Shown here: positions 62,277 through 64,000 of the stretch, one piece after another
How positions within the stretch are numbered: position 1 is the first letter of the stretch
How the letters are laid out: every line of letters begins with the position of its first letter
Assembly (NCBI GenBank): GCA_016718155.1
Contig: JADKEH010000002.1
Coordinates: 62,001-126,000, forward strand
DNA from: Candidatus Rhodoferax randersensis
Lineage (GTDB): Bacteria > Pseudomonadota > Gammaproteobacteria > Burkholderiales > Burkholderiaceae_C
Length of the DNA: 64,000 nt
Direction of reading: 5' to 3'
Made by a program: the position numbers and the translations under genes
Notes under the pieces: generated by a model
What the model was told of the DNA's origin: nothing
The model's input: only the letters and a program-made list of their open reading frames with translations
Database searches by the model: none

Positions 62277-62298
62277 GCTGGCCCCCACTGCGCGGCGC

Positions 62299-64000
62299 TC
62301 ATTCCTTCTCCCACCCCAGATCGCGATGCCGCGCCAGATGCCGGGGCGTCCACGAGGGCAGCGACTTGGCCACGAAGTGATGGCGCGCCAGGTGGTAGCT
62401 GGGGTCGAAGCCGTAGAAGTTGCGCCGCATCTGCGTCAGCTCCTCCTCGCCGTAGGCTGAAAGCGGCTTGGTGGCTTCGTCGCGCGCACGGGTCTCGCGT
62501 TTGGTGGTCAATTGGTCCGCCAGATCTGGCGCCCCTGCCAGCGCCGCGGCGCGCCCTGCCACTTCGATCCGAAAGGTCTCGGTGTCGCCACTCAGGCAGG
62601 CATCAGTGAAGCAGATCTGTAGCGCGCGCTGCGCGGTCAGCGGCTGGCGGTCACGCATGATGGCCTGGGCCGCCTCCATGCCGACACGGCGCGGCAACAG
62701 GTAGGTCCAGTATTCCGAGCCATACAGATTGCCCATGTTCTTGTAGTGCGGGTTGAGGATGACCGCCTCGCGCGCCCACACCGCGTCGGCGGCACGCGCC
62801 AGGAAGCAGCCACCGGCGCCGGTGTTGCCAGCCAGCGCCGCCACGGTGAGCTGATGGGGGCTGTTGATCAGCTCCAACGCCAAATCGTTCATGGCGTTGA
62901 TGTTGGCCCACGACTCGTCGGCCGCCGAGCCATCCCCCAGACTGGCCGCCTCGATCACGTTCAGATGAATGCCGTTGGACCAGAAGTCCACGCCGCCCAT
63001 CAACACCAACACCCGCACCGGCCGCTGCTTGGCCCACCGCAGCGCGGCGCGCAGCCGTTCGCACTGCACGGTGGACATGGCACCGTTGTAAAACTCGAAG
63101 TGCAGATAGCCGACCGCACCGGCCTCCTCGTAGGCGATGTCCTGCCAGGTGGGCGTGTCAACGCGCCACCAGTCGGACAGCGGCGCGTGCGGCACCGCTT
63201 GCGCTTCCATCTCAAAGGCCAGCGCCGCCGGTAGTTTGATGCTGTCGGGCCGCTTGACGTGGCCAATCCACACGGCACCGTCCAGCGTGGCGCGCAACAG
63301 GGCGGTCTCGCGCCGGGCGATCACCGCGCCGGGCGTGCCACGCAAGGTGGCCTCTGGCCAAACGTCAAACAGGTGGCAGGGCGCACCAAACAGGCTGTCG
63401 GCCACGCCCGGAAAACCATCGGCCGCGTTGACCTTGCGCATAACAGCCTCGGTGCTGTCGCGCGTCCAGTCCAGCCGCCGGTCGTCCTGCTTCATCAAGG
63501 GCCGCAGACAACCGCGCACGGCGGGCAAGCTGGCCAACGCCGAGGGTTTGAAGCTGCCCGATTCGAAGCGCTGCACCGCCTGCAGCACCGCGCGAGTGGC
63601 GGCCTGCGTGACCTCATTGCGGTAGATACTGGATTTCTTGACCCGGCGCATGGCAAACGCGGCGCTGGCCCAGACCGGGCCGGCGTCCATCTCGCGTTCA
63701 GCCTGCAGCACGGTCACACCCCACTCGGCCTCGCCATCCTGAATCGCCCAGTCCAGCGCAGACGGGCCGCGGTCCCCCACGATGCCGGGGTGCACGATCA
63801 GACAGACGTGGCGCGACCAGATCGACTCAGGGATAGCGCGACGCAAGTAGGGCGCGACGATCAGCTCGGGGCGGAACAGCGCCACCGCTTCCTCGGTCAC
63901 GCCATCGGCAATGTCAAACTCAACCGACACCTCGTGGCCGCGCTGCTGCAACTCGGCGCCCAGGCGCTGGGTCAGGCTGTTGAAGGCGTGGGTGAGGAGC
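62299..64000 (-). CDS. hoxX: Hydrogenase maturation protein HoxX/HypX (5' end outside window)
   Basis: At least 567 residues; the frame is open to the right edge, with LTHAFNSLTQRLGAELQQRG before the first internal start-like codon, so the N-terminus is cut off. Residues of an N10-formyl-THF-hydrolase-like domain (PELIVAPYLRRAIP, IVHPGIVGDRGPSALDWAIQ) are followed by a C-terminal enoyl-CoA-hydratase-like domain (VLVLMGGVDFWSNGIHLNVIE, GNTGAGGCFLARAAD). HypX makes CO for the [NiFe] site from formyl groups under aerobic conditions. The tail FVAKSLPSWTPRHLA ends 22 bp before hoxA, same operon. Confidence 0.9.
   Translation of the reverse strand, partial: LLTHAFNSLTQRLGAELQQRGHEVSVEFDIADGVTEEAVALFRPELIVAPYLRRAIPESIWSRHVCLIVHPGIVGDRGPSALDWAIQDGEAEWGVTVLQAEREMDAGPVWASAAFAMRRVKKSSIYRNEVTQAATRAVLQAVQRFESGSFKPSALASLPAVRGCLRPLMKQDDRRLDWTRDSTEAVMRKVNAADGFPGVADSLFGAPCHLFDVWPEATLRGTPGAVIARRETALLRATLDGAVWIGHVKRPDSIKLPAALAFEMEAQAVPHAPLSDWWRVDTPTWQDIAYEEAGAVGYLHFEFYNGAMSTVQCERLRAALRWAKQRPVRVLVLMGGVDFWSNGIHLNVIEAASLGDGSAADESWANINAMNDLALELINSPHQLTVAALAGNTGAGGCFLARAADAVWAREAVILNPHYKNMGNLYGSEYWTYLLPRRVGMEAAQAIMRDRQPLTAQRALQICFTDACLSGDTETFRIEVAGRAAALAGAPDLADQLTTKRETRARDEATKPLSAYGEEELTQMRRNFYGFDPSYHLARHHFVAKSLPSWTPRHLARHRDLGWEKE

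Overview
The window looks like a chromosomal stretch from a high-GC betaproteobacterium, most likely Comamonadaceae (Rhodoferax/Polaromonas/Acidovorax-like). This rests on gene content (TctDE-type two-component pair, Bug-type binding protein, HoxBCJ/HoxA/HoxX hydrogen-sensing genes, a Comamonadaceae-style lipoprotein domain) and on short interspersed repeats I associate with that group. It is inference, not a database match. I saw no rRNA, tRNA, CRISPR array, transposase or phage gene.

Layout. 0-10 kb: envelope and secreted functions (DUF6502-type protein end, small lipoprotein, lipase-like hydrolase, NIT-HAMP-PAS-GGDEF diguanylate cyclase, RTX-repeat protein, heparinase II/III-like lipoprotein). 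9.5-22.4 kb: housekeeping (5-formyl-THF cyclo-ligase, soluble lytic transglycosylase, NAD-binding epimerase-like protein, GST, CCA-adding enzyme, two-component system, secreted unknown, acetyltransferase, metallo-beta-lactamase-fold lipoprotein, methionine aminopeptidase). 22.4-23.8 kb: a ParE-type toxin-antitoxin pair and a small secreted protein. 23.9-29.9 kb (minus strand): a sugar uptake locus read as binding protein, LamB-type porin, two permeases, ATPase, with a terminator-like hairpin after the porin. 30.2-33.2 kb: DUF2164, DUF2157 and a DUF4401/GDYXXLXY membrane protein.

33.4-52.2 kb is the most interesting part: a contiguous catabolic island. A TonB receptor and a LacI regulator carry the same 14-bp palindromic operator. 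They are followed by an IlvD/Edd dehydratase, an HpcH/HpaI aldolase, a complete second sugar ABC importer, a Gfo/Idh/MocA protein and an SDR dehydrogenase. Immediately after these come a GntR regulator, a split UxaA-type pair matching sulfolactate sulfo-lyase SuyAB, a Bug-type binding protein, a SlcC-like and a ComC-like dehydrogenase, and a YeiH/PSE-type exporter (SuyZ-like). My reading is a sulfo-Entner-Doudoroff route for sulfoquinovose coupled in one locus to 3-sulfolactate desulfonation, giving pyruvate plus sulfite. The lactonase and sulfolactaldehyde dehydrogenase of the known sulfo-ED pathway are not in the window.

52.2-64 kb: a SIMPL protein, then hydrogenase accessory and regulatory genes: HupK/HoxV-like scaffold, HoxB and HoxC (H2-sensing hydrogenase), HoxJ kinase, and convergently HoxA and HoxX (5' end beyond the window). 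Two acetyltransferases (one AAC(6')-like), an HhH protein and a MepA-like endopeptidase lie between hupK and hoxB.

Quality note. Four genes (small lipoprotein, sensor kinase, comC, hoxJ) are interrupted by single-base length changes in homopolymers. The pattern suggests sequencing or assembly indels rather than real pseudogenes.
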